From positions 5,684,501-5,748,500 of the forward strand of contig NZ_CP066306.1 of NCBI RefSeq assembly GCF_016406145.1: a stretch of 64,000 bases of DNA, read 5' to 3'. A model generated the notes under the pieces. It saw nothing but the letters and a program-made list of their open reading frames with translations, was not told the DNA's origin and did no database searches. How positions within the stretch are numbered: the first letter of the stretch is position 1; each line of letters opens with the position of its first letter. This DNA is from Pseudomonas putida (lineage in GTDB: Bacteria > Pseudomonadota > Gammaproteobacteria > Pseudomonadales > Pseudomonadaceae). This document shows, one piece after another, positions 29,087-37,933 of the stretch. The position numbers and the translations under genes were made by a program.

Positions 29087-30394
29087 TCACTTATGCGCCA
29101 GCAAGGCCTTCCTTGCCGCCTTTTCCTGTTTCATGGCTGCGATTTCTCGTTCACAAGCTTCGACATCAAACGAGTTGTCCCACTTGGCGATCGCGATAGT
29201 GCCGATGCCATTACCGATCAGGTTGGTCACCGCCCGCGCTTCATTGAGGAACCGATCGATGCCCAGCAGCAGCACAAGGCCAACCAGCGGAATGGAATGG
29301 ATAGTTGTGAGCGTTGCAGCCAGCGTTACAAACCCCGCACCCGCAACGCCAGCCGAGCCTTTGGAGGTCAGCAGGAATACGGCCAGCAGAATCATTTGAT
29401 CCATGAATGTCAGCGGCGTATTGGTCGCTTGAGCGATGAAGATGGCAGCCATTGTGAGGTAGATGCAGGTGCCGTCCGCGTTAAAGGTGTAGCCCGTAGG
29501 CAGCACCATGCCGACCACCGATTTCTTGCAGCCGAGCTTCTCTAGTTTCACCATCATTCTCGGTAGCACGGCTTCGGTTGAACACGTGCCGAGGGTGATG
29601 AGAATTTCATCTTTGAAGTAACGAAGGAACTGCATCAGCGGCATTCCGGACCATCTGGCGACGGCACCGAGCACGACCACAATGAATATCAGAGTGGTGA
29701 TATACAGTGCGACCAGCAATTGGCCGAGTGACAGCAACGTGCCGATACCGTATTTGCCAATGGTGAATGCCATGCCGGCACCCGCGCCGATCGGAGCGAG
29801 GCGCATGACCATTGCGACGATTTTGAACAGGCCTTGAAGGAACAAGTCGATGGTATTGATCAGCGGCTTGCTGGTTTCACCCATCTGCACCAGAGCGACG
29901 CCCATCAAGACAGAAAGCAGGATCACCTGCAGCATTACGCCGTTGGAGAAAGCGCCGACGAAGGTATGTGGGATGATATTGAGGAAGAATTCGATCGTGC
30001 CGCCTTGTTCACTCGCGGCTTGGCTGTATTTGCTGATGGCACTGCCATCGAGGGCGTTGGCATTGATGTTCATGCCTTCGCCGGGTTTAACGATGTTGAC
30101 CACAATGAGGCCGACGACCAAGGCAATGGTCGACAGTATCTCGAAGTAGATAAGCGCCTTAACGCCAATTCGACCAACCTCTTTGATACTGCCCATCTTG
30201 GCGATACCAACAACAACCGTACCGAAGATGATCGGTGCCAAGAGCATCTTGATCAGTTTGATGAAGCCATCGGCGAAGGGTTGGAGCTTGGCACCGATAT
30301 CGGGTAAGAAGTAACCGATTGCCGCGCCGATCACGATGCCGATCAGCACTTGCACATACAGCTGGCCGTACCAGCGGGATTTGGAAATTTCCAC
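29087..30394 (-). CDS. dctA: C4-dicarboxylate transporter DctA
   Basis: A 435-residue dicarboxylate:cation symporter of the DAACS family. It shows the reentrant-loop motif TCSTEAVLPRMMVKLEKLGC, GYTFNADGTCIYLTMAAIFI and a second serine-rich hairpin (LTSKGSAGVAGAGFVTLAA). General substrates are succinate, fumarate and malate. In this cluster tartrate uptake is the likely job, by inference. It sits 102 bp after the tarD stop and 117 bp before the decarboxylase start. Confidence 0.92.
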   Translation of the reverse strand: MEISKSRWYGQLYVQVLIGIVIGAAIGYFLPDIGAKLQPFADGFIKLIKMLLAPIIFGTVVVGIAKMGSIKEVGRIGVKALIYFEILSTIALVVGLIVVNIVKPGEGMNINANALDGSAISKYSQAASEQGGTIEFFLNIIPHTFVGAFSNGVMLQVILLSVLMGVALVQMGETSKPLINTIDLFLQGLFKIVAMVMRLAPIGAGAGMAFTIGKYGIGTLLSLGQLLVALYITTLIFIVVVLGAVARWSGMPLMQFLRYFKDEILITLGTCSTEAVLPRMMVKLEKLGCKKSVVGMVLPTGYTFNADGTCIYLTMAAIFIAQATNTPLTFMDQMILLAVFLLTSKGSAGVAGAGFVTLAATLTTIHSIPLVGLVLLLGIDRFLNEARAVTNLIGNGIGTIAIAKWDNSFDVEACEREIAAMKQEKAARKALLAHK

Positions 30395-30496
30395 GAAAGC
30401 ACCTCATTTTATTTTTGTGATGGGCATGTGGCTTGGCGGTGCTGCGCGCCGCCAGGTACTGCGGCCTCTTCTACAGAGACCGCACACCAAGGATGA

Positions 30497-31666
30497 TCAG
30501 CCCTCGCCCAGCTCACGCATGACTGCGTACAAGGCGGATTTGGCTTCAAAGCCGACACCCGGGATGTCGGGCAGGCCGACGTAGCCGTTTTCAACTTTGA
30601 TGCCGTCCGCGAAGCCGCCGAACGGCTGGAACACATCCGGATACGACTCGTTACCACCAAGGTGCAGGCCTGCGGCAATGTTGAGCGACATCTGGTGGCC
30701 ACCGTGGGGTACAACGCGGCGGGAAGACCAGCCCATTTCTTCCATCACCTTGAGGGTACGCATGTATTCGACAAGGCCGTAAGACAGCGCGCAGTCGAAC
30801 TGCAGATAGTCACGATCTGGTCGCATGCCGCCGTGGCGCAGCAGGTTGCGGGCGTCCTGATGAGAGAACAGGTTTTCGCCAGTGGCCATAGGCAGTTCAT
30901 AGTGATTTGCCAGCTCAGCCTGCAGCGCGTAGTCGAGCGGATCACCGATCTCTTCGTACCAGAACAGGTTGTACTGCTTGATGGCTTCGGCGTAGGCGAT
31001 GCCGGTCTGCAGATCGAAGCGCCCATTGGCATCGACGGCCAGGCGGCGGCCGTCGCCAACCACTTCAAGCACGGCTTCGATACGGCGGATGTCCTCGTCC
31101 AGCGGGACCGCGCCGATTTTCATTTTCACGACGTCGTAGCCGCGGTCGAGATAGCTCTGCATCTCGGCTTTGAGCTTGGTTTGATCTTTGCCAGGGTAGT
31201 AATAGCCGCCGGCTGCGTACACCCAGACTTTATCGTCGGCGACGCCGTTGCGGTAACGATCAGCGAGCAAGCGGTACAGCGGTTTTCCTTCGATTTTTGC
31301 TACGGCATCCCAAACCGCCATGTCGATGGTACCCACGGCGACAGAGCGCTCACCGTGACCTCCTGGTTTCTCGTTGGTCATCAGGGTTTTCCAGATGGCA
31401 AACGGGTCCAGGTTGTTGTTTTCGTGGTCGATGAGAGTCTCTGGGTCTGCTTCAGTGATACGTGCCAGGAAGCGATCACGCATCAAAGCGCCTTGGCCAT
31501 AGCGACCGTTGGAGTTGAAGCCATAGCCGATGACCGGCTTACCGTCGCGAATCACATCTGTGACAACAGCGACGACCGAGCAGGTCATCTTGGAAAAATC
31601 GATATAGGCATTGGCGATTGGCGAGGCAATGGAAACGGTTTTTTCACGGATGTCGACGATACGCAT
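30497..31666 (-). CDS. tarD: D(-)-tartrate dehydratase (enolase superfamily)
   Basis: A 389-residue mandelate-racemase-group enzyme that dehydrates D-tartrate to oxaloacetate. It matches the Bradyrhizobium TarD I recall almost throughout: AYIDFSKMTCSVVAVVTDV, GFNSNGRYGQGAL, NEKPGGHGERSVAVGTIDMA. Catalytic Lys is in VVKMKIG, metal ligands in VDANGRF, WYEEIGDP and ATGENLF, and the general acid/base His in VPHGGHQMS. Length equals the reference. It heads a leftward operon with dctA and an oxaloacetate decarboxylase; a LysR gene is divergent 99 bp away. Confidence 0.9.
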   Translation of the reverse strand: MRIVDIREKTVSIASPIANAYIDFSKMTCSVVAVVTDVIRDGKPVIGYGFNSNGRYGQGALMRDRFLARITEADPETLIDHENNNLDPFAIWKTLMTNEKPGGHGERSVAVGTIDMAVWDAVAKIEGKPLYRLLADRYRNGVADDKVWVYAAGGYYYPGKDQTKLKAEMQSYLDRGYDVVKMKIGAVPLDEDIRRIEAVLEVVGDGRRLAVDANGRFDLQTGIAYAEAIKQYNLFWYEEIGDPLDYALQAELANHYELPMATGENLFSHQDARNLLRHGGMRPDRDYLQFDCALSYGLVEYMRTLKVMEEMGWSSRRVVPHGGHQMSLNIAAGLHLGGNESYPDVFQPFGGFADGIKVENGYVGLPDIPGVGFEAKSALYAVMRELGEG

Positions 31667-31765
31667 GACGGGTTCCTCTTGTTGTATGTGGCCCCACGTT
31701 ATGCTTTGAGGTAGCGCTCGCCCAATGCTATTAATGCCGGACCCTATGCACAGGAGGCATGGCCC

Positions 31766-32659
31766 TTGGAACTTGTTTGGCTAGAAGATCTTTCAGCGCT
31801 GGCGGAGTACGGAAGCTTTGTGCGGGCGGCCGAAGCGCGACACGTAACCCAGCCGGCCTTCAGCCGCAGGGTCCGCTCTCTTGAGAACTGGATGGGAGTT
31901 GAGCTGTTCGTGCGCTCACCACATGGAGCCACGCTCACCGAGGCTGGCAGGCATATCTTGCCCAGTGCCCAGGAGGCGGCCCGATCCTTGTACCGGATAC
32001 GCAGCGAAGCTCAAGAGGTCGCAGGGGTAGCCGCCAGGTCACTACAATTCGCAGCGACACACTCCCTCTCGTTTACATTCTTCCCGAAGTGGCTCCGGAG
32101 TTCCGAAAGCGGTGCGCCAATCGAGGCAGTTCAACTGCACTCAGATAGCATGGCCGTTTGTGAGCAAATGCTGATTCATGGCCAGGTTCAGTTTTTGCTA
32201 TGCCACCGCCACCCCGACGTTCCGCCACTATTGGCACCCGAACAGTTCACCAGCAAGAAGGTAGGCGAAGACACTCTCGTTCCGCTTGCCAGTGCTCGCG
32301 CTGACTTCGGTACTTCTCCTGCAGCATTGCCTTACCTCGCCTACACCCATGAATCCGGACTGGGCCGTATCGTCGCGCACAGACTGCGCGGCAAAGAAGA
32401 TTACCTTCACCTCAAGCCCCTGTTCACCAGTCACCTTGCAGCGGTGTTGATGTCCATGGCCTTGGAAAGCAAGGGCGTGGCGTGGCTACCCAAGAGCCTT
32501 ACGGAGCAGGAGATACTGGACGGGCGTTTGATCCGGGCGCTCGATGAAAGCTGGGACATTCCCCTGGAAATTCATCTGACCCGGCCAAAAGCAACTCTCA
32601 GTCAGTCTGCAGAAACGTTCTGGGCCAGGGCGGGATTTGATCAGTCGCCTGCAATGTAA
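31766..32659 (+). CDS. LysR-family regulator of the tartrate cluster
   Basis: A 297-residue LysR protein: helix-turn-helix at residues 1-60 (LVWLEDLSALAEYGSFVRAA, RHVTQPAFSRRVRSLE) and an effector domain from about 90. TTG 31766 is the start, with GGAGG about 9 nt upstream; the nearby ATG 31758 is in another frame. It is divergent from tarD and likely activates tarD-dctA-decarboxylase when tartrate is present. Confidence 0.87.
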   Translation: MELVWLEDLSALAEYGSFVRAAEARHVTQPAFSRRVRSLENWMGVELFVRSPHGATLTEAGRHILPSAQEAARSLYRIRSEAQEVAGVAARSLQFAATHSLSFTFFPKWLRSSESGAPIEAVQLHSDSMAVCEQMLIHGQVQFLLCHRHPDVPPLLAPEQFTSKKVGEDTLVPLASARADFGTSPAALPYLAYTHESGLGRIVAHRLRGKEDYLHLKPLFTSHLAAVLMSMALESKGVAWLPKSLTEQEILDGRLIRALDESWDIPLEIHLTRPKATLSQSAETFWARAGFDQSPAM

Positions 32660-33394
32660 GGCGACGCGGGATGGCGCTTGTCACATTGACGAAGGTGTTT
32701 CATCAGCCTGAATTGGGAGGGGTATGAGAAAACGCCAGTACGAGGTAGGGGAGATGCAGGGAGGCTTGAAAACCGCCGGTAAAGGGAAAGCGAACGCTCC
32801 CCTCTACCGGCGACAGTTTCAATTGTTCGACGACCGTTTTAATTCAACGAAACCAATTTGTTACGGATTAATAAACTTTGTCACAAAAGCTCTTGGATTC
32901 CGCGGCCGAGCGGGGGCGCTGATCCTGGAGAAGAGAGAATAAAGGTTGTCACAAAGCATAATCTTTCAAAAATTCTTGGGCTTTTCCGTTTAATAAAGGT
33001 CGTCACAACAGTAAAGGTTGTCACAGCAAAGGTTCAGCCAAAGAAAAATCACAAGGATATATCGTGCAAAAACCCCGGAAAAATTATGATGGTATCTTTG
33101 TACACAGAGGTAATCGGTACGAGCTTCTCCTGTTCACAGGTACTAAGTCTGTCTCATGCCCCCTCTTCACTCTGCCAGCACACAGTCCTAGATCGGGCCT
33201 TACAGTCCGGTTGGAAGCGATTCTCGGCTGCGCGGCGAAACAAGCAAAGGGCCAGTACAGCGAGCTCATGACGCAGCCCCACCGATACGTCATCAGAAGA
33301 AATTTCCATTGCCCGGCAAGCTGAGTTCTTACATCTGCGGTGGCCTGGTGTGCGTTTCACCGTGGCAGTCACGGCACCATGCAAAGAGGGCGTC
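32660..33394. other. 735-bp region without a supported gene
   Basis: Contains the TTGTCACA repeats. A 72-codon frame at 32724-32942 has a good GGAGGGG site but overlaps the repeats and matches nothing I know. An 86-codon frame at 33064-33324 (MQKPRKNYDGIFVHRGNRYE) is equally anonymous. The stretch is A/T-richer than its surroundings. Confidence 0.5.
32678..33025 (+). repeat. Five TTGTCACA direct repeats; candidate transposon end
   Basis: Cores lie at 32678, 32878, 32946, 33000 (TCGTCACA) and 33018, all in one orientation. Four share a longer form, TAATAAAGGTTGTCACA, ending at 32885, 32953, 33007 and 33025. Spacing shrinks rightward: 200, 68, 54, 18 bp. Multiple spaced transposase sites with a TGT terminus are how Tn7-like ends look, and leftward tns genes sit at the right edge of the window. 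An alternative is a set of operators or plasmid-like iterons. Confidence 0.4.
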
Positions 33395-33781
33395 TTACAG
33401 AATCCGGCCATGTTTGAGCATTTCGTGGTCATCCGTGTAGCAGCGAAACAGCCCCAAAGAAATGGCGTAAAGCCCCGCCGACTGGGGCGTGAGATCCAGC
33501 CTGGACGTGTCCGCGCCACGGACGATTTCGGCGAGCTTGGCCAGAGTGGGATCATCGAGCTGGTACTTCTTGAGGAAGGCGTCGAAGCTGCTTAACGGCC
33601 CGACATGGCTCAGGTCTACCCCTAGAATGTCATAGAGCGTGGCACCTTCATCACTTGCCACGCGCAAGACCTCGCTGCTGGGGACGTAGCGGAAAACCGG
33701 GACTGTATCGATGAAGCGCTGGATGAGCCAAGGACAGGCGATCCGATCGATCTTTGGACGTTCACGCGTTACCCATTTCAT
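33395..33781 (-). CDS. ChrB C-terminal domain protein
   Basis: A ~128-residue protein that corresponds only to the C-terminal domain of ChrB (RIACPWLIQRFIDTVPVFRY, then DILGVDLSHVGPLSSFDAFL). The same CAWLIRRFVDAD-type segment is present in the full-length ChrB two genes upstream, so this is a paralogous single-domain member. ATG 33781 has a GGTGGGG site 7 nt upstream; ATG 33814 is also possible. Third gene of chrB-chrA-this. Role in chromate resistance is inferred from context. Confidence 0.8.
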   Translation of the reverse strand: MKWVTRERPKIDRIACPWLIQRFIDTVPVFRYVPSSEVLRVASDEGATLYDILGVDLSHVGPLSSFDAFLKKYQLDDPTLAKLAEIVRGADTSRLDLTPQSAGLYAISLGLFRCYTDDHEMLKHGRIL

Positions 33782-33850
33782 TGGACACCCCACCGCCGGC
33801 AGGCGATGGGTCATGAAACACCGGCCGATGATGTCGGCCGGCAGTTGGTT

Positions 33851-35221
33851 TCAACCACGCAACATGTGGACTGCCAGGCCTGCCAGGGCGCAAGCGAATA
33901 GAACCTGAATGACACCCCGCTTAAAGCGGAATAGGGCAATTGCTGCAGCAACCGCTATCATCGCTGAAGGCCAGTCAAACGCCCCACTGAAGCCTTTTGG
34001 CCAAAGTACGTGGTAGCCGAAGAACATGGCGAGGTTCAGGATCACCCCCACCACAGCCGCGGTGATGCCTGTCAGCGGTGCAGTGAATTTCATCTCGTTG
34101 TGAGTCGACTCCACCACTGGGCCACCGGCAAGGATGAAGATGAAGGAAGGCAGGAAGGTGAACCAGGTCACGAGGCTCGCCGCGACTGCACCGGCAAGGA
34201 ACGGGTGCTCCGCACCGAACATCGGATGCACGTACCCACCGATGAATCCGACGAAGGCAACCACCATGATCAGTGGCCCTGGCGTGGTTTCCCCCAAAGC
34301 GAGGCCATCGATCATTTGGGTTGGCGTCAGCCACCCGTAATGACCGACAGCGCCCTGGTAGACATAAGGCAGCACCGCGTACGCCCCGCCAAACGTCATC
34401 AGTGCAGCCTTGGTGAAGAACCAGCCCATCTGCGTCAGGCTGCCGTCCCAGCCAAACGACAGCGTTAGCAACCCCATGGGCAGCACCCACAGCGCTCCAC
34501 CGACCAGCAGCAGGTGTACCAGATGTCCCCAGCTGAAACGGGCATGCTCAGGGGTTGGGGTGTCGTCATCGATCAGCGCCGGACCGAAGCTGTTCTTCGC
34601 GGCCCCATGACCGCCGCCGATCACGAACTTGCCGGGTGCGAAGCGGCCCCCCACATAGCCGATGATGGCGGCCACCAGCACGATCAGCGGGAACGGCACG
34701 TTGAGGGCGAAGATAGCGACGAACGAGGCGCCGGCCATAGCCCACAGCCAGCCGTTCTTGAGGGCTCGTGAACCAATCCGGTGTGCAGCGTGGACGACAA
34801 TGGCGGTGACCGCCGGCTTGATGCCATAGAAAATGCCCGCGACTACCGGCACCTCGCCAAAGGCGACATAGACCCAGGACAAACCGATCAGGATGAACAG
34901 TGAAGGCAGCACGAACAATGCGCCGGCAATTACCCCACCCCAGCTGCGGTGCATGAGCCAACCGATATACGTTGCGAGCTGCTGAGCCTCGGGGCCGGGC
35001 AGCAACATGCAGTAGTTCAGCGCGTGTAGAAACCGTTTCTCGCTGATCCACCCCCTACGCTCGACCAACTCCTGATGCATGACTGAGATCTGTCCGGCAG
35101 GCCCGCCAAAGCTGATGAAGCCTAACTTGAGCCAGAACAGGAAGGCTTCATACAGACCGATCGGCTGCTGAGACGCTTGCGATGGCGGCTGTTCACTTAC
35201 TGCGGAGGTGGTATCAACCAT
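33851..35221 (-). CDS. chrA: Chromate efflux transporter ChrA
   Basis: A 456-residue inner-membrane carrier with the two homologous CHR domains: first LGFISFGGPAGQISVMHQE, with LLPGPEAQQLATYIGWL; second KAALMTFGGAYAVLPYVYQG, with ETTPGPLIMVVAFVGFIGG. Exports chromate with proton exchange. The start overlaps the chrB stop by 8 bp. Confidence 0.95.
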   Translation of the reverse strand: MVDTTSAVSEQPPSQASQQPIGLYEAFLFWLKLGFISFGGPAGQISVMHQELVERRGWISEKRFLHALNYCMLLPGPEAQQLATYIGWLMHRSWGGVIAGALFVLPSLFILIGLSWVYVAFGEVPVVAGIFYGIKPAVTAIVVHAAHRIGSRALKNGWLWAMAGASFVAIFALNVPFPLIVLVAAIIGYVGGRFAPGKFVIGGGHGAAKNSFGPALIDDDTPTPEHARFSWGHLVHLLLVGGALWVLPMGLLTLSFGWDGSLTQMGWFFTKAALMTFGGAYAVLPYVYQGAVGHYGWLTPTQMIDGLALGETTPGPLIMVVAFVGFIGGYVHPMFGAEHPFLAGAVAASLVTWFTFLPSFIFILAGGPVVESTHNEMKFTAPLTGITAAVVGVILNLAMFFGYHVLWPKGFSGAFDWPSAMIAVAAAIALFRFKRGVIQVLFACALAGLAVHMLRG

Positions 35222-36155
35222 TTTGGGCTTCCTCGCTTGCGAAAGCCGTCAGCAGGCCATCGAAGATGCCTCCTGCGACCATTGTCAGTTGATCGTCATC
35301 GCCAATGCTCTCTCTCAATCCGGCGAGGACACGCTCGATACCGGGTGCTTCGGAAGGTTGTACGCCTCCCACATCCAGGTAGTGGATGACACCCGCCAGG
35401 CGTGCCAGGCCTGGCTGCTGAAAGGCGAAGCTCTCGATGAGGGTTTCGAAGGAAACCCGCTGGCCAACGTGGCTGAATCGGGCCCCATCAAAATCAAAGC
35501 CGAGCGCATCGCTTGGGCAGTCGCTGGGACTGTCCAACCAAATGAATTGGGCATCGGCATCAACGAAGCGACGGATCAGCCAGGCACAGGCCAACCGGTC
35601 TACCCAAGGACGTTTTCGCGTTGCCCATCGGCGACCTTGGTATTCGCTGCGCTCCAGCTGGTTGATCGCCTCATCGTGCGCACTCGGCTCATCAGAAGAC
35701 AGAGCGCGGCTAATCGCGGTCTCAAGCTCCTGCAGGGCCGCGTCGGCTTGGGTCTTGAGTACACCTGGGAAGAAATCGATCGCTGCCAACTGGCCGAAGG
35801 CCTTCCTGAGCTTGCGCACCTGTCGGGCTGTCAGCAACGCATTATCCGGGGATAGGTCAGCTCGGCAGCCTGCAATTTCTTCCATCAGCTTGGCGTATTC
35901 ATCGCTTCTGTCGAATAGCCCGCTGAAGCGCTCCTCGCGTTCTGGCAACGACAGCAGAAATGCCGTGCCGTTGATGGCTAGCACATCTCGCTCCACGGCT
36001 TCGAACGTTTCGCGGCCCGCGCTTTGTTCCGGCAGCAAGTACACACCATCGCGTAGCACGGCGGCGCCAGAGGCCTTCAGCGTTCTCCAGGCGCGCATTC
36101 GTTCGGTGGCGTTTGCTGTCGGCAGTCCCAAAATCAATAGCGACCAGCTAATCAT
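35214..36155 (-). CDS. chrB: ChrB chromate-sensing regulator
   Basis: A 313-residue protein: N-terminal winged-helix-like half (LLILGLPTANATERMRAWRT, LRDGVYLLPE) and C-terminal ChrB domain (RPWVDRLACAWLIRRFVDAD). In other bacteria ChrB represses chrA and releases it with chromate or sulfate. First gene of the leftward chr operon. An inverted repeat lies 18 bp before its start. Confidence 0.92.
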   Translation of the reverse strand: MISWSLLILGLPTANATERMRAWRTLKASGAAVLRDGVYLLPEQSAGRETFEAVERDVLAINGTAFLLSLPEREERFSGLFDRSDEYAKLMEEIAGCRADLSPDNALLTARQVRKLRKAFGQLAAIDFFPGVLKTQADAALQELETAISRALSSDEPSAHDEAINQLERSEYQGRRWATRKRPWVDRLACAWLIRRFVDADAQFIWLDSPSDCPSDALGFDFDGARFSHVGQRVSFETLIESFAFQQPGLARLAGVIHYLDVGGVQPSEAPGIERVLAGLRESIGDDDQLTMVAGGIFDGLLTAFASEEAQNG

Positions 36156-36173
36156 GTAGAAAACTCAACATAA

Positions 36174-36193
36174 AATGTATCTTTTCCTACATT
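36174..36193. promoter_or_regulatory. Inverted repeat upstream of chrB
   Basis: AATGTA and TACATT arms separated by 8 bp, at the position expected for the chr promoter. Likely ChrB operator by placement; not matched to a published site. Confidence 0.5.
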
Positions 36194-36263
36194 AAGCCAG
36201 TTTCGTCCAAATGCAACGGGTATTCATCGAGCGTGTCGAGCCGTATGGAATCGCGTTGACCAT

Positions 36264-36280
36264 ATCCCCCTGGGGGGGAT
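36264..36280. promoter_or_regulatory. C-tract/G-tract operator of the NreB-like gene
   Basis: TATCCCCCTGGGGGGGATA-type palindrome. The same CCCCCTGGGGGGGATA core recurs at 41373-41393 before an InrS/RcnR-type repressor gene. Such C/G-tract dyads are the DNA sites of the CsoR/RcnR family. Confidence 0.75.
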
Positions 36281-36345
36281 ACGCTGTTGTCGATCTGATG
36301 AAGTTCAGGCGATAGAGATCGCCTCCAGCCGTGCACGGAGGTGCC

Positions 36346-37650
36346 ATGCTATCTGTCCTGAAAAACCGCACTTACAGGCACCTGTTCATTGCTCAGGTGA
36401 TTGCCTTGATCGGCACCGGCCTGGCGACCGTAGCGCTTGGGCTTCTGGCCTATAATCTAGCCGGCGCGCAGGCCGGCGCCGTCTTGGGCACTGCGCTCGC
36501 GATCAAGATGGTGGCCTACATTGGCGTGGCGCCGATTGCCGGTGCGTTTGCCGAACACCTACCCAGAAAAGCCATGCTGGTCTCCCTCGACCTGGTCAGG
36601 GCAGCCGTGGCGCTGTTACTCCCGTTTGTCACCGAGATCTGGCAGATCTACGTGCTGATTTTCGTGCTGCAGTCTGCATCTGCCGCGTTTACGCCAACGT
36701 TCCAGGCCACCATTCCTGACATCCTCCCTGACGAGCGTGAGTACACCCGGGCGCTATCACTTTCGCGCCTGGCTTATGACCTGGAGAGTGTTATTAGCCC
36801 GATGCTCGCGGCAGCCCTGTTGACCGTGGTCAGCTTCCACAGCCTGTTCGGTGGCACCGTCGTGGGTTTCCTCGTGTCAGCTGCGATGGTGGTTTCAGCG
36901 GTATTGCCGGTAGCCGTTCGCGGGCCCAAGCGGAGCATCTACGAGCGGACGACCAAAGGCCTACGGATCTTCCTGCGTACCCCGCGCCTGCGCGGCCTCC
37001 TGGCCTTGAACCTCGCAATTGCTGCAGCCAGCGCGATGGTTATCGTGAATACGGTCGTGTTGGTTCAGGCGAAGCTTGGGCTGGATCAGAGCGCGATGGC
37101 CATGGCGTTGATGGCTTTCGGTGGCGGTTCGATGGTGGTGGCCATGCTGCTTCCGCGACTTCTTGAGCGTCTGGACGATCGTAAGGCCATGCTTGCCGGC
37201 GGAGCGATCCTGGTGGCTGGTTTGCTGATCGGGGCTTTCGTCTCCAGTTATTCGGCCTTGGTTGTTCTGTGGGTGGTGCTGGGCGCTGGATATTCCCTGG
37301 CACAAACGCCGTCGGGGCGGATCTTGCGTCGATCTTCTTCGGCTCAGGATCGACCAGCGCTGTTCGCGGCGCAGTTCGCCTTGTCTCATGCTTGTTGGCT
37401 GATTACCTACCCGCTGGCCGGGTGGCTGGGAGCCAGCGTCAGCCTCACTGCTGCGTTCGTTGGCCTAGGTCTACTCGCTGGGTTTGCGTGGACACTGAGC
37501 AAATGGATCTGGCATCCCGACCATGAGCACGAGGTTGTGTCGCATCAGCACGACGATCTTTCGGAAGATCATCCTCATGTCGCTGATGGAAAATCTCATG
37601 CGCACTCGTTTGTCATTGATGAGCTCCACCGGAAATGGCCACGGCGATAG
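36346..37650 (+). CDS. nreB: MFS nickel/cobalt exporter (NreB-like)
   Basis: A 434-residue major facilitator (LKNRTYRHLFIAQVIALIGT and about 11-12 hydrophobic segments) with a His/Asp-rich C-terminal tail (HPDHEHEVVSHQHDDLSEDH...). NreB/NrsD nickel exporters have this His-rich tail. ATG 36346 follows GGAGG; an in-frame GTG at 36331 is less suited. A CsoR/RcnR-type palindrome is upstream, so nickel or cobalt induction is likely. Confidence 0.85.
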   Translation: MLSVLKNRTYRHLFIAQVIALIGTGLATVALGLLAYNLAGAQAGAVLGTALAIKMVAYIGVAPIAGAFAEHLPRKAMLVSLDLVRAAVALLLPFVTEIWQIYVLIFVLQSASAAFTPTFQATIPDILPDEREYTRALSLSRLAYDLESVISPMLAAALLTVVSFHSLFGGTVVGFLVSAAMVVSAVLPVAVRGPKRSIYERTTKGLRIFLRTPRLRGLLALNLAIAAASAMVIVNTVVLVQAKLGLDQSAMAMALMAFGGGSMVVAMLLPRLLERLDDRKAMLAGGAILVAGLLIGAFVSSYSALVVLWVVLGAGYSLAQTPSGRILRRSSSAQDRPALFAAQFALSHACWLITYPLAGWLGASVSLTAAFVGLGLLAGFAWTLSKWIWHPDHEHEVVSHQHDDLSEDHPHVADGKSHAHSFVIDELHRKWPRR

Positions 37651-37690
37651 CGCCCTCCATCCAGGGCGGTGGAGAGTCGCTGGGTCGGTG

Positions 37691-37864
37691 CTATTTCTTG
37701 AGCGCCTTCAGCCGCGCACTGGCTTTCTGTACGGCGGCCATCTTCTCCGGACGTTTCATGCGCTTCCACTTGCGGATTTCATCTTTCGACCGTCCGCAGC
37801 TTACACAGAGATCGCCCTTCAACTGACAGAGTGAAATACAAGGGTTCTCGATCTGCGAAGCCAT
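37691..37864 (-). CDS. DUF1289 small Cys-rich protein
   Basis: A 57-residue protein, MASQIENPCISLCQLKGDLC..., with the DUF1289 pattern of four cysteines (CxxxC-x6-CxxC) and a basic tail (KWKRMKRPEKMA). Probably binds Zn2+ or another metal; function unknown. Converges with the NreB-like gene and precedes dmeF on the other strand. Confidence 0.8.
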   Translation of the reverse strand: MASQIENPCISLCQLKGDLCVSCGRSKDEIRKWKRMKRPEKMAAVQKASARLKALKK

Positions 37865-37933
37865 GGATGAGTTACCTGTGGGCAGGATTGTGGCGCGTGA
37901 GTGCAGGCCGCCTCAGCGGCCCGCATCCACAGA

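Noticed and set aside
32724..32942. 72-codon frame with a strong ribosome site
   Set aside because: It overlaps the TTGTCACA repeats and shows no family features; kept only as part of the repeat region.
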